This document shows positions 36,389-44,287 of a stretch of DNA of 64,000 nucleotides, piece by piece; the first letter of the stretch is position 1; each line of letters starts with the position of its first letter. A program made the position numbers and the translations under genes. The stretch comes from Limenecus sp048360435. Its GTDB lineage: Bacteria > Cyanobacteriota > Vampirovibrionia > Gastranaerophilales > Gastranaerophilaceae. The notes below the pieces were generated by a model. It saw only the letters and a program-made list of their open reading frames with translations. It did not search any database and was not told where the DNA came from. The DNA lies in contig DBGCOP010000027.1 in NCBI GenBank assembly GCA_048360435.1, forward strand, positions 1-64,000. The letters run 5' to 3'.

Positions 36389-37756
36389 CTATTTTTCATC
36401 ACAATCTTTGTCAATCAAAATTGATGATGCCATTGCAATCATTGTCCAGAACAAAAATTGCACTTGTGGTCTGAAATATATTGTATCAAACAATCCGTGA
36501 GTCATCACACCCAGAATTGTTAATGTTGCAGATGCCACTATTATCTTTTCAGCTAACCCGTTTGTATGTGTAATAAATTTGTATACTGATATTAAGAATA
36601 ATGCGATGAAAGCCACATAAGCTACGAGTCCGAAGATTCCGCTTTCAACAGCTATTTCTAATGGTACTGAGTATGTGCTTAGTGCATCATAACCTGTAAG
36701 CATATACAATCCATATATTTCTCGAAAAGTTTGGTTTCCTGCTCCTATTCCAAGAAACCAGTTGTCACAGAACATTTGCCATGAAGAATTGTATACATTC
36801 ATTCTGAAAGAGGTAGAAGAATCTCCTCTTAATATAAAAATAGAAAGCAGTCTTTTTGTTATTTTGGGTACTGCTATTAAAACAAGAGCGAAAACAGAAA
36901 CAAGTGCTATTATTACTTTCTTCCATATAGCTTTTAGTTTTTCTTCTGCATTAAAATCTGTCCATATAATTTTAGAAGCTATTGCAATAAAACCAGCAAT
37001 AATTGCCCCCAAACCAAGATATGCACCTCTTGAGCCTGTGAAAAATACTGCAAGGGAGCAAATTAAAAATGCCGCTAAAGAAATTGTAAAAGTTTTATAA
37101 TTTCTTTTTATCAAATATATAGAACCTGCTCCTATTATATAAGGTATTCCGGCAAGAAGATACCCACCGAGAAGGTTTGGATTGTATGGTTTGAGTGTTC
37201 CATACGCACGTGCAATTGTATCTTCTGGGTTTACATAATTTGAATCTTGCCAGGTTGAAATTTGCTCAACACCAACAAAATTTTGATATATTGCAATCAA
37301 TGCTTCAGCAAAACATAAACTTCCGACAATAAGAAAGACATACTTAATTTTATTTTGATTTGTTTGAAAGTAATTTGCTGCACAAAAATAGTACAGTATA
37401 TATATTACTGTTTTTAAAAAGCCATGTATACTTTGTGGAACTAGTGTGGAGTTTATTGTGCTTATGAAGCATATAATAAAATAGATTATTATTGCACCGT
37501 CCCAGCTGGTTATTCTGATTTTTGTTCCTTTTTTTGTAAGACATTTGATAAATGTCAGAATTACTACAAGTATTGCAAACGCTCCAATTTTTTCACTTTC
37601 AAGAAAAGTTGAACCGAATAATGTAATACCTATAAAAAATAATATAATTTCATCTATTTTTGAGAGAATTAGACTATTTTTGACCAGTTTTTCACACTTG
37701 TTTTGGCAAAATTCATAACATCTGTTTTTAAGTTCTAAAATTTCTGACTTAATCAT
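36389..37756 (-). CDS. IctB-like / O-antigen ligase-polymerase family membrane protein
   Basis: A 455-aa protein with about 10-12 helices and a Wzy_C-type periplasmic loop. It carries YNPNLLGGYLLAG, FTGSRGAYLGL and GIGAGNQTFREIYGLYM, all closely like the cyanobacterial IctB family, named as a putative bicarbonate transporter but belonging to the O-antigen ligase superfamily. Given neighbouring surface-glycan genes, a glycan ligase or polymerase role is as likely. Follows the DUF4330-like gene by 14 bases. Confidence 0.82.
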   Translation of the reverse strand: MIKSEILELKNRCYEFCQNKCEKLVKNSLILSKIDEIILFFIGITLFGSTFLESEKIGAFAILVVILTFIKCLTKKGTKIRITSWDGAIIIYFIICFISTINSTLVPQSIHGFLKTVIYILYYFCAANYFQTNQNKIKYVFLIVGSLCFAEALIAIYQNFVGVEQISTWQDSNYVNPEDTIARAYGTLKPYNPNLLGGYLLAGIPYIIGAGSIYLIKRNYKTFTISLAAFLICSLAVFFTGSRGAYLGLGAIIAGFIAIASKIIWTDFNAEEKLKAIWKKVIIALVSVFALVLIAVPKITKRLLSIFILRGDSSTSFRMNVYNSSWQMFCDNWFLGIGAGNQTFREIYGLYMLTGYDALSTYSVPLEIAVESGIFGLVAYVAFIALFLISVYKFITHTNGLAEKIIVASATLTILGVMTHGLFDTIYFRPQVQFLFWTMIAMASSILIDKDCDEK

Positions 37757-37770
37757 ATTTCAATGCATTC

Positions 37771-38397
37771 TTATTTCTTTTCTGTTTGTTCTGTGGCAGA
37801 TGCTTTTTTCGCTGTTTCATCTGCTTGGTTTGTTTTTTTTGTCTCTTGATTTTTTAATGCTTCATCAACATATTTGTTGATTGCTTCAAGATCTTTGTTG
37901 TTAATTATTTGTACATTGGAAATTGTTCCGCCAACACGATAATTAAAACCTTCTAATACAATAGGAAGACCAATTTTGATTTTATTTCCGCCAACAACCG
38001 GACCGTCTTTGGTTATTTTGGCTTCATCAACCAATGTTACTATAAAATCATATTGATACGGCTGAGAGTAGTCTTCTACAACAATGAATGGCTGTTTGGG
38101 ATCATTTGTCGGAAGTATTGTTTTTTTTGTTTGATATAATGAATCAATAATCTTTAGTTTTGTATAAGGTATGTTTCTTATTGTAATAAAAGCTTCATCG
38201 CCTATTTTGAATGGCATTTCATTGTCTGTAACAGATACACTTTTCAGCATGACCTGAAATGCAATTTTTTTAGTTGCTTCGACAGGTGTTTTATTAAATT
38301 TGTTTTTTCCAAGATATGCCAGTATTCCAATCCCCAAAACAGCAACAATAGCAATGATTAGAATATAATCAAATGTTTTTAATTCTTTTAAACTCAT
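37771..38397 (-). CDS. DUF4330-like membrane-anchored protein
   Basis: A 208-aa protein with one N-terminal helix (about residues 11-28), an extracytoplasmic beta-rich domain and a Lys/Thr/Glu-rich low-complexity tail. The pattern (anchor, then KIAFQVMLKSVS, IGDEAFI, GGTISNVQIINN) resembles DUF4330 proteins, which occur near IctB-like genes in Cyanobacteria as I recall. Function unknown; position suggests work with the downstream membrane protein. Confidence 0.65.
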   Translation of the reverse strand: MSLKELKTFDYILIIAIVAVLGIGILAYLGKNKFNKTPVEATKKIAFQVMLKSVSVTDNEMPFKIGDEAFITIRNIPYTKLKIIDSLYQTKKTILPTNDPKQPFIVVEDYSQPYQYDFIVTLVDEAKITKDGPVVGGNKIKIGLPIVLEGFNYRVGGTISNVQIINNKDLEAINKYVDEALKNQETKKTNQADETAKKASATEQTEKK

Positions 38398-38427
38398 CTC
38401 TTCTCCTTATGTTTTATAAATTAATTT

Positions 38428-39480
38428 TTATACTTTTATTGTGTAATTGTCCATGTTCATTTTGTTTAAACTTTGTTGGATTTCTTCAATAGAAGTTGTT
38501 GCACAACCAAAAGATCTTATGACAATGCTTGCTGCAATATTTCCTATTATAGCAGCATATTTAGGTTCAGCCCCCGCTGCCAATGCAAGAGTGAATGATG
38601 CAACGACAGTATCACCTGCACCTGTAACATCAAAAACGTTAGTTTTATTGAATACAGGCACATTGATGTGTTTTTCTGATGTTGAATCAAATACAGCCAT
38701 TCCATCACCGCCCCTTGTTAGTAAAAGAACATTTGCTTCTGTCATTTTTAAGATATCAGAACCGGCTTTGTCTAAAGATTCCGAATCTTTGATAAAATAT
38801 CCAACTGCTTTTTCACTGTCCGGCTGATTCGGGGTTAGTGCATAAGCCCCTTTGAAACGAAATAGGTCTTTTTGTGCATCAACTACTACTATTTTACCGA
38901 ATTTTTTAGCTGCATTGATTGTTGTTTGAATAATTTTATCTGTTAAAAGTCCTATATTATAATCAGAAAGTATAACAGCGTCATGTAAGGGAATTGCTTT
39001 TTCTATATTTTCTATAATTTTATTTTCAATTTCTGTTGATGGTGGAGCAACTTCAAATCTGTCAATTCTAACAATTTGTTGTGTTACGGAATGAAAGCTT
39101 GCTCCGGATATTCTTGATTTTACCGTAGTGGGTCTTGATGAATCTTGAACCATATATTCTGTATTGATTCCTGCTTTTTTAAAAGCATCTAAAAGCATTG
39201 GTCCATAATAGTCGTTTCCATATAATCCGATTGCAGAGACTTTTCCTTCATTTATTGTGGCAAGGTTATGTGCAGCATTTGCTGCTTGTCCGAGTATAAT
39301 TTTGGTATTTGAATGTTTTAATATCAAGACAGGTGCTTCTCTGGAGATTCTTTCTGTATCTCCGTATACCATTTCATCAATTCCCATATCTCCTATAATG
39401 AGGACTTTCGGGGTGTTTAACTTATTTATGTAACTTTCCAGTTTATCTTTATCAAAATCGAAGTTTTTTGTATCAAACAT
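38428..39480 (-). CDS. PfkB-family sugar kinase, heptose kinase-like (HldE N-domain paralogue)
   Basis: A 350-aa kinase resembling the N-terminal half of HldE: IGDMGIDEMVYGDTERISREAPV, the Gly-rich GQAANAAHNLA, and the catalytic Asp in DVTGAGDTVVASF. Unlike the full HldE at 54.6 kb, no nucleotidyltransferase domain follows. It may phosphorylate heptose-7-phosphate or another sugar. First gene of a six-gene minus operon; GGAG precedes the ATG. Confidence 0.88.
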   Translation of the reverse strand: MFDTKNFDFDKDKLESYINKLNTPKVLIIGDMGIDEMVYGDTERISREAPVLILKHSNTKIILGQAANAAHNLATINEGKVSAIGLYGNDYYGPMLLDAFKKAGINTEYMVQDSSRPTTVKSRISGASFHSVTQQIVRIDRFEVAPPSTEIENKIIENIEKAIPLHDAVILSDYNIGLLTDKIIQTTINAAKKFGKIVVVDAQKDLFRFKGAYALTPNQPDSEKAVGYFIKDSESLDKAGSDILKMTEANVLLLTRGGDGMAVFDSTSEKHINVPVFNKTNVFDVTGAGDTVVASFTLALAAGAEPKYAAIIGNIAASIVIRSFGCATTSIEEIQQSLNKMNMDNYTIKV

Positions 39481-39603
39481 TTATATCTCCGTTAATTCAT
39501 CTAAATTCAGGTAAAATTTTTAAAAATAATGTAGTATAATATTTTTAGTTTAGCATAAAAACACCATGCAAAAACAACAATTTGGTGAGAAATTTGAGGA
39601 AAA

Positions 39604-40191
39604 ATGCCGGATTATCAAGACGACAATTCAGAAGATTTTCATAGTCTGGATTTTGATGAAAAAATAGAAATAGAAAAGCTTCAGGCTACTATTCGAAGCA
39701 TGAGCAATTTCACAGATGATTCAGAAGGCTTCTTGTCTCAAAGCCCAAAGGCTCTTATGGAAGGCGGTATAGCTAATCTGGAAAAAGCAGCAGCGCAGGA
39801 GTATGATCCTTATGCTGAGATTGAGAAGCCTGTTGTTAGAAAATCCGGTCCAAGAGCGAAAAAATTTGTAGTAATGGTTAACTCAGACAATGTTGAGTTT
39901 TTCGATAAGATTCCAATGGAAGAAAGAACGAAGCTTTTCAATGATTTATTGTCCAGGTATAAGAACAACAAAAATGCTGAAAAACAAAAAAAACATTTAA
40001 TTAAGTTTTCAAAACATATGTTTGTTGGTATTATGACAGTATTGATTTCTTTGCCTATAATGTTTGTTGTAGTCAATAAATCAATAGAGTTGACTATTAA
40101 AAACTATAAAGATGTACAAAATAATTTTGAAAAATTGTATGAAAGCCGAAACCCTTCAAGGTTGAATGCTGTCAGAAGAACTGTATATTAA
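39604..40191 (+). CDS. Unassigned protein with one membrane segment
   Basis: A 195-aa protein: acidic N-terminal half (about residues 1-75), a basic stretch, and one hydrophobic helix at about 140-160 (MFVGIMTVLISLPIMFVVV) followed by a basic C-terminus. GAGG at 39596-39599 and a TATAAT at 39535-39540 support expression, divergent from the kinase operon. No family recognised; it overlaps the next gene and is probably co-translated. Confidence 0.75.
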   Translation: MPDYQDDNSEDFHSLDFDEKIEIEKLQATIRSMSNFTDDSEGFLSQSPKALMEGGIANLEKAAAQEYDPYAEIEKPVVRKSGPRAKKFVVMVNSDNVEFFDKIPMEERTKLFNDLLSRYKNNKNAEKQKKHLIKFSKHMFVGIMTVLISLPIMFVVVNKSIELTIKNYKDVQNNFEKLYESRNPSRLNAVRRTVY

Positions 40192-40846
40192 AATGATTAG
40201 AGAAGATATGTTAAAAAACAAAAAGTTTGTAAACAAACTTTATTTTGCCGGAATATCATTGGGTAATTGTTCAACCAGTGAAACAGGAGTAGCAATACTC
40301 GACAGAAATTTAAATATTATAACATTAGACAAGTTGTTTTCTATGGAAGATGTAAGATTTTTTCTGAAAAATTTTGTTGGAAAACAAAATGCTATTATAA
40401 ATATAGCAATGCCTGAAAATCCTCTCATGCTTAATGCTAAATGGAAGCTTATGTCCAGGCAATACCAGCTTATTCAAAGCAATGAAATGATTAATCAAGA
40501 TAGTGATTGGATAAAAAGATATTCTCATAGAGGGTGTGATTTTTTTTGCGAAATGAAACAATCGGGTGTTGATATTTTTCGTTATGATATTCATGAATTG
40601 AAGTCCTCTCTTGGTTTATCGGGTGTCTATAAGGATCGATCACCGGTTGATTGTAAGGCCTTGCAGAGTGCATTGAAATATAGGTTTAATATAAGAGAAC
40701 TTCCTTCTAATATGTTGCCGGTTTCTCAACTAGAAGCTATTTTAGGTGCATATTTGGGAATCATTATGACTGATTCTTCAACGGGATACAGCTGCAAGAA
40801 TAAGGCTAAATATAATGGTATTGAAGTAATTGGTTTGGATTTATAA
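40166..40846 (+). CDS. Unassigned protein, possibly RNase H-fold (DUF429-like)
   Basis: A 226-aa protein overlapping the previous gene by 26 bases. The start FAGISLGNCSTSETGVAILD has the shape of an RNase H-fold beta hairpin as in DUF429 proteins, with Ser where the first catalytic Asp would be. A later EAILGAYLG segment fits the same comparison. Catalysis is therefore doubtful. ATG 40166 has AAGG upstream; ATG 40193 would remove the overlap. Family call is tentative. Confidence 0.65.
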   Translation: MLSEELYIKMIREDMLKNKKFVNKLYFAGISLGNCSTSETGVAILDRNLNIITLDKLFSMEDVRFFLKNFVGKQNAIINIAMPENPLMLNAKWKLMSRQYQLIQSNEMINQDSDWIKRYSHRGCDFFCEMKQSGVDIFRYDIHELKSSLGLSGVYKDRSPVDCKALQSALKYRFNIRELPSNMLPVSQLEAILGAYLGIIMTDSSTGYSCKNKAKYNGIEVIGLDL

Positions 40847-40874
40847 GAATTTTCTAAATTTTTTAATAAATCTC

Positions 40875-40905
40875 TTTACAAAAAAAAATCAGCATGTATT
40901 ATAAT
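40875..40905 (+). promoter_or_regulatory. Predicted promoter for tRNA-Ala
   Basis: TTTACA (40875-40880) and perfect TATAAT (40900-40905), spacer 19. A 13-base palindrome (TGTGGA-T-TCCACA, 40909-40921) lies at the expected start point. Confidence 0.5.
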
Positions 40906-40929
40906 AATTGTGGATTCCACAGCACCCAT

Positions 40930-41005
40930 GGGGGTTTAGCTCAGCTGGTAGAGCACCTGCTTTGCACGCAGGGGGTCAGGAGTTCGAATCTCCTAACCTC
41001 CACCA
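40930..41005 (+). tRNA. tRNA-Ala (anticodon UGC)
   Basis: 76 bases including encoded CCA. Acceptor stem GGGGGTT pairs with AACCTCC (one G-U), normal D, anticodon and T arms (GTTCGAATC), anticodon TGC at 40963-40965. Confidence 0.98.
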
Positions 41006-41014
41006 TTTAAAGAT

Positions 41015-41036
41015 AAGAGCCGAAAGGCTCTTTTTT
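41015..41036 (+). terminator. Terminator after tRNA-Ala
   Basis: AAGAGCC-GAAA-GGCTCTT: 7-bp stem with a GAAA tetraloop and a run of Ts. Confidence 0.92.
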
Positions 41037-41070
41037 AGTGTGTCATTCTGTGTCTATTTACTCATTTGAT

Positions 41071-41087
41071 GTATTGTTTCAAGTACT
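41071..41087 (+). repeat. 17-bp inverted repeat, left copy
   Basis: GTATTGTTTCAAGTACT; its exact reverse complement is at 45084-45100, next to the right direct repeat of the island. Confidence 0.8.
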
Positions 41088-41091
41088 TTTG

Positions 41092-41299
41092 AAATTGCGG
41101 ATAGTTTGAGCAAAGCCCCTCAAACGCCCTAGAATTAGGGTTTTTAGTGTCCATTTTAGTTGGTATTTTAGTTTGAGCAAATGTACTCAAAAGTCCATGA
41201 AATGGACACCCAATTGTCCTCAAAAGTTTTCGCCTTTAAACAAGTCATAGCCTGCTTTTTAGCCACAAGTGGCGATTTTGCTCAAACTATCTGCAACTT
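41092..41299 (+). ncRNA. Candidate structured RNA/folded DNA element
   Basis: A non-coding 208-base stretch closed by an 18-bp stem (41097-41114 with 41277-41294, one G-U on the plus strand) extended by two more pairs. Inside are three hairpins: CCCTA-GAAT-TAGGG (41127-41140), GTGTCCATTT (41147-41156) with AAATGGACAC (41200-41209) that itself holds TTTGAG/CTCAAA (41172-41177, 41186-41191), and GCCAC-AA-GTGGC (41262-41273). TTTGAG or CTCAAA occurs seven times between 41104 and 41308. No ORF of note. It lies between tRNA-Ala and the island. RNA gene or mobile-element end remains undecided. Confidence 0.5.
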
Positions 41300-41325
41300 G
41301 TGCTCAAACTATCTGAACGGTTACA

Positions 41326-41377
41326 ACAGTGAGAGTCCGATGCAATAAAAAACTCCACGTAGGGAGTTAAATGGTGG
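41326..41377 (+). repeat. 52-bp direct repeat, left (att-like)
   Basis: Identical to 45099-45150 except one base (ACTCCA versus ACTCCC in the hairpin). It contains the terminator hairpin of tRNA-Val and ends TGGTGG, which in the right copy is the last six bases (CCACCA, minus strand) of the tRNA. Here no tRNA follows, as expected for the distal att copy. Confidence 0.85.
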
Positions 41378-41479
41378 TGCATGTAGTTTGCAAAGCATTA
41401 TTCTCTGAAATTTATCCCTCTGGAGAGGAAGGTTAAAATGAAGACTTGAAACTTGCATCAAATTTGGTACAGTAATTAT

Positions 41480-41506
41480 GGTGTCACAATAATCACTTTT
41501 GACACC
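41480..41506 (+). promoter_or_regulatory. Promoter with palindromic operator before the HTH gene
   Basis: Perfect 7-bp arms GGTGTCA (41480-41486) and TGACACC (41500-41506) bracket a -10-like AATAAT (41488-41493); TTGGTA at 41464-41469 is a possible -35. Layout fits autorepression by the downstream HTH protein. GGAACAG follows before the ATG. Confidence 0.6.
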
Positions 41507-41528
41507 AAAGTAACTAAAGGAACAGATA

Positions 41529-41813
41529 ATGCTCAACAAAAAAAATATAGGCTCAAATTTTGACAGTTTTCTTGAAGAAGAAGAAATTCTTCAAGAGTCA
41601 GAAGCTGCTGCTATTAAAAGAGTTATTGCATATGAATTGCAGCAGAAAATGATTGCTGATAACATTTCCGTTAATCGTCTTGCAAAAGAACTAAAAACAT
41701 CAAGAACCGCTATTTGCCGTATTCTTGACCCTGAAAACACTTCAATCACATTGAACACTATTGAAAAAGTTGCAAAATACTTGGGCAAACGTATAATCTT
41801 ATCTTTTGCATAG
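41529..41813 (+). CDS. HTH (XRE/HigA-like) transcriptional regulator
   Basis: A 94-aa protein with a helix-turn-helix at about residues 45-75 (ISVNRLAKELKTSRTAICRILD) followed by a short KYLGKRIILSFA strand typical of HigA/XRE antitoxin-like proteins. No toxin gene is adjacent, so it may be a solitary antitoxin or phage regulator. A palindromic operator overlaps its promoter. Confidence 0.85.
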   Translation: MLNKKNIGSNFDSFLEEEEILQESEAAAIKRVIAYELQQKMIADNISVNRLAKELKTSRTAICRILDPENTSITLNTIEKVAKYLGKRIILSFA

Positions 41814-41909
41814 CTCTTTATATCTCTTGATTGCCACATCCAGCTCTTTTTGCAGTTCTTTTGAGTTTTCCAAAGCACGGAATTAACAGCGAAAAAACAG
41901 GGAAATTGT

Positions 41910-42086
41910 TTATTCCCCTGGATAATATCGACGATGAATTTCTTTTTGTATAAGTTTTTTAACTTTTTTAGGGCGACCTGATGGATTCGGACTTTTGCAG
42001 CCTTTTTTCCATTTGTATTCTTCTGGTGGTTTACAATAACCTACATCGTATTCTTTTTTTTGTTTTTTATTTTTATGTTTAGACAT
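41910..42086 (-). CDS. DUF5681-like phage-associated peptide, 58 aa
   Basis: ATG at 42086 preceded by AGAGAGGT at 5 bases, 58 codons to a TAA at 41910. The sequence YDVGYCKPPEEYKWKKG followed by NPSGRPKK is the hallmark start of DUF5681 proteins found next to phage packaging genes (pattern VGYGKPPxxxxFKKGxSGNPxGRPKG). At 58 residues it is only the N-terminal part of that family, so it may be truncated. It overlaps the end of the methyltransferase remnant. Confidence 0.65.
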   Translation of the reverse strand: MSKHKNKKQKKEYDVGYCKPPEEYKWKKGCKSPNPSGRPKKVKKLIQKEIHRRYYPGE

Positions 42087-42335
42087 TTTTTACCTCTCTG
42101 TTTAGAATAATATGCTTCTGTTTTGTCAACTCTTCCCAACGGTAGATTATGACATCGCAGTATTTGGGTGAAATTTCAATGATTCTTGCACGTCTTTCGC
42201 ATTACTGTGCTGCCATTAAAGTACTTCCGCTACCGCCGAAACAGTCGAGTACAATATCTCCATAATCTGAAGCATCAAGCAAAATATCAACAAGCATTGC
42301 AAGTGGCTTAACGGTTGGATGCCTGGTGAAAAAGT
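42079..42335 (-). pseudogene. DNA methyltransferase remnant (N6-adenine/N4-cytosine type)
   Basis: The minus strand encodes RHPTVKPLAMLVDILLDASD, then VLDCFGGSGSTLMAAQ, an in-frame TAA, and CERRARIIEISPKYCDVIIY to a natural-looking end at 42079. HPTVKP and DCFGGSGST are the conserved tail of phage and ParB-linked methyltransferases. The N-terminal target and catalytic region is missing and the stop interrupts the frame, so it is dead. Confidence 0.8.
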
Positions 42336-42512
42336 TTTGTATAAATACACAATTATCTTTCTCAAAAATGATTTTACTTTATAAAGTTTTGCAATAGCTT
42401 TAAATAGATTCAATAGTAATGTGAAGACTGTGTAACAAGTGACAACACCACTTGCTTGCTACCAATAAATACAAGAAAATTATATTATAGCGAGCAGCAG
42501 CTTTTAATTAGC

Positions 42513-43046
42513 TCAATAAAATAAATGTTTCTTTTTTTTCAAAAAAGAATGTGTTTTTAAGCATAATAATAATATTGAATAACTTGTTGTAACTCCGCCA
42601 CCCCAGCACATATAAATAATCAACGAATATCCAAAAGCTAAAAAAATGTCAGTAATAGGTTTTTTAATTAATGTAAAACTTAAAAGAACTGTAATGATAT
42701 AAGCACTTATATCCAAAAGAATTGCTTTTTTAAATACAGATTTTCTAAAATGATTTTTTCTTTTGAAATTTTCTAAAAATTGATTTAGATAAGAAAAAAT
42801 ATTTTTCGATTTATAAAGAATAATAAATGTAAATATTTTTAAGATTAAATATAAAAGCCAAAATAATATAATCAGGGATATATAATAACCATCTTGCTCA
42901 CTTGAAACAGGGTCAGCATTGTTCAAACAGGTTGAAAGCCAAAAACTAAAATGTTCTGATAAAAAGAATATTAGAAGAGAAAAGCTAAAAAATAAATTTA
43001 TTAAAATAAACAATATTTTCTCTAAACTAAACAATTTTTTATTCAT
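42513..43046 (-). CDS. Unassigned membrane protein in the island
   Basis: A 177-aa protein with about four hydrophobic segments (residues 12-30, 53-78, 108-128, 133-160), Lys/Phe-rich and very AT-rich, ending KKKKHLFY. Upstream of its start is the terminator of the neighbouring phage-like gene, so it needs its own promoter. No family recognised; an immunity or exclusion role is only a guess from position. Confidence 0.6.
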   Translation of the reverse strand: MNKKLFSLEKILFILINLFFSFSLLIFFLSEHFSFWLSTCLNNADPVSSEQDGYYISLIILFWLLYLILKIFTFIILYKSKNIFSYLNQFLENFKRKNHFRKSVFKKAILLDISAYIITVLLSFTLIKKPITDIFLAFGYSLIIYMCWGGGVTTSYSILLLCLKTHSFLKKKKHLFY

Positions 43047-43057
43047 AAAATGATTAT

Positions 43058-43101
43058 ATAAAAAAATAGCCGCATTGTATATTCTTACAAGCGGCTATTT
43101 G
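43058..43101 (-). terminator. Strong terminator after the phage-like gene pair
   Basis: On the minus strand AAATAGCCGC (43091-43100) pairs with 43064-43073, extended by TTGTA/TACAA across a one-base bulge, and is followed by a run of Ts. Confidence 0.88.
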
Positions 43102-43113
43102 TGTTTAAAGATT

Positions 43114-44286
43114 TTATTGAAGTACTTTTTGCCATTTTTCTTGAGGAATTTTTATTATTATTAAAATACCATAATTGGTAAGTTCTCCATTTTCTTGATA
43201 TTTCTCACCAAGACGTCCTCTTAAACTCGGACGATTTTTGTTAAAATTCCAAACATCTGTTATTTGTATATTTAAATTTCCTTGCACATCTATTTGGGCT
43301 TCTCTGATTACAGCCCCATGCAATGCATTATACATATCTCCTGTTTTAAAGGTGATAGTTTCGTTGCTGATTGTGCTGCCATTTTTTAATGCAGAAATAT
43401 TATTAGTGATAAACGTTTGCAATTCTTCTGTTCTTTGAATAGCCGCAGCCATTGTGCTGTTGGGATTTAAAACCAAAATCGGTGCATCCTTTTTACCGAT
43501 TTCTTTTTGTAGCCTATCCGAAAAATCTTTTTCTAGCTGATTGTTTTTTAGTTCTTTAACACTTTTATACATATATCCGTTTTTTTGTACGTAATCAATA
43601 TTGCCATTTCTTTCGGGAGAACCTATTTTGTATAACGCCAAAGCTTCTGAAGTATTATGTTGCAATGCAAATATTTCTCCACCAATATTTGCCATCCATT
43701 TTTCAGTATAATTCACAATTAAATCTTCTTTTATTTGATTCAGTCTTATTAGTTCAAAATCAAGTTTAGATATTTCCTCAATTGTGCCGTCTGATTTTTC
43801 TATTTTTTTTTGAAGAATTTTTACATCTTGCTTTAAGTTTTTTCCTCTGTAATTTGCATATTCCATTTGGTCTTTAGCATCAGCTAGTTTTTGCCTGTCT
43901 TTAGTGTCTAACATGCTTGTATCAATAGAATTTTCAAGCTGTTCAATTTCTTTGTCTTGTTCATTGATTCGCCTGATGTATTCAACAATTTCTTGCTCCA
44001 AAGACTTCGCGTCGCCTAAAAGTTTTGCCAATTCAAGCTCATTTCTTTTTCTGTCTTTTATCCTTTCTCTATGCGCCTCAATCGGATCAGCAATAGGTTC
44101 ATCTGACTCTTTTTCCAGAATTTCAATATGACACTTGCAATTCGGGTGAGGTCTGTCAGGGATATCATTTGCCGAGTCATAAATTGTACCGTTCAATCCC
44201 AGACACACTTCACAAGCGCCGGGTTCTGTTTTCCATTCATACTCAATATTTCCTTTTGAAACATAGCCGTATAATTTTTTCCCCAT
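43114..44286 (-). CDS. Phage minor-head-motif protein with coiled coil and unknown C-terminal domain
   Basis: A 390-aa protein. The N-terminus has EPGACEVCLGLNGTIY and RPHPNCKCHIE, the Cys/His motif found at the end of Mu gpF/SPP1 gp7-like minor head proteins. Here it is at residues about 22-60 rather than C-terminal, followed by a coiled coil (about 65-165) and a globular C-terminal part with ITDVWNFNKNRPS. The start is ATG 44286: GAAAGGAG is 8 bases upstream, whereas the earlier in-frame ATG overlaps the ribosome binding site. The C-terminal part could be an effector; nothing recognised. Confidence 0.7.
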   Translation of the reverse strand: MGKKLYGYVSKGNIEYEWKTEPGACEVCLGLNGTIYDSANDIPDRPHPNCKCHIEILEKESDEPIADPIEAHRERIKDRKRNELELAKLLGDAKSLEQEIVEYIRRINEQDKEIEQLENSIDTSMLDTKDRQKLADAKDQMEYANYRGKNLKQDVKILQKKIEKSDGTIEEISKLDFELIRLNQIKEDLIVNYTEKWMANIGGEIFALQHNTSEALALYKIGSPERNGNIDYVQKNGYMYKSVKELKNNQLEKDFSDRLQKEIGKKDAPILVLNPNSTMAAAIQRTEELQTFITNNISALKNGSTISNETITFKTGDMYNALHGAVIREAQIDVQGNLNIQITDVWNFNKNRPSLRGRLGEKYQENGELTNYGILIIIKIPQEKWQKVLQ

Positions 44287-44287
44287 T

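Noticed and set aside
41092..41299. Interpretation of the folded element as 6S RNA, RNase P RNA or tmRNA
   Set aside because: Multi-hairpin layout inside one closing stem, no tRNA-like ends and no conserved RNase P core seen.
41821..41880. Minus-strand coding fragment (ALENSKELQKELDVAIKRYK)
   Set aside because: Only about 25 codons after a stop and with no start; may be a scrap of a phage gene but cannot be supported.
42216..42413. 65-aa minus-strand ORF over the methyltransferase remnant
   Set aside because: It is out of frame with the conserved HPTVKP and DCFGGSGST motifs, which read in another frame; the pseudogene explains the region.
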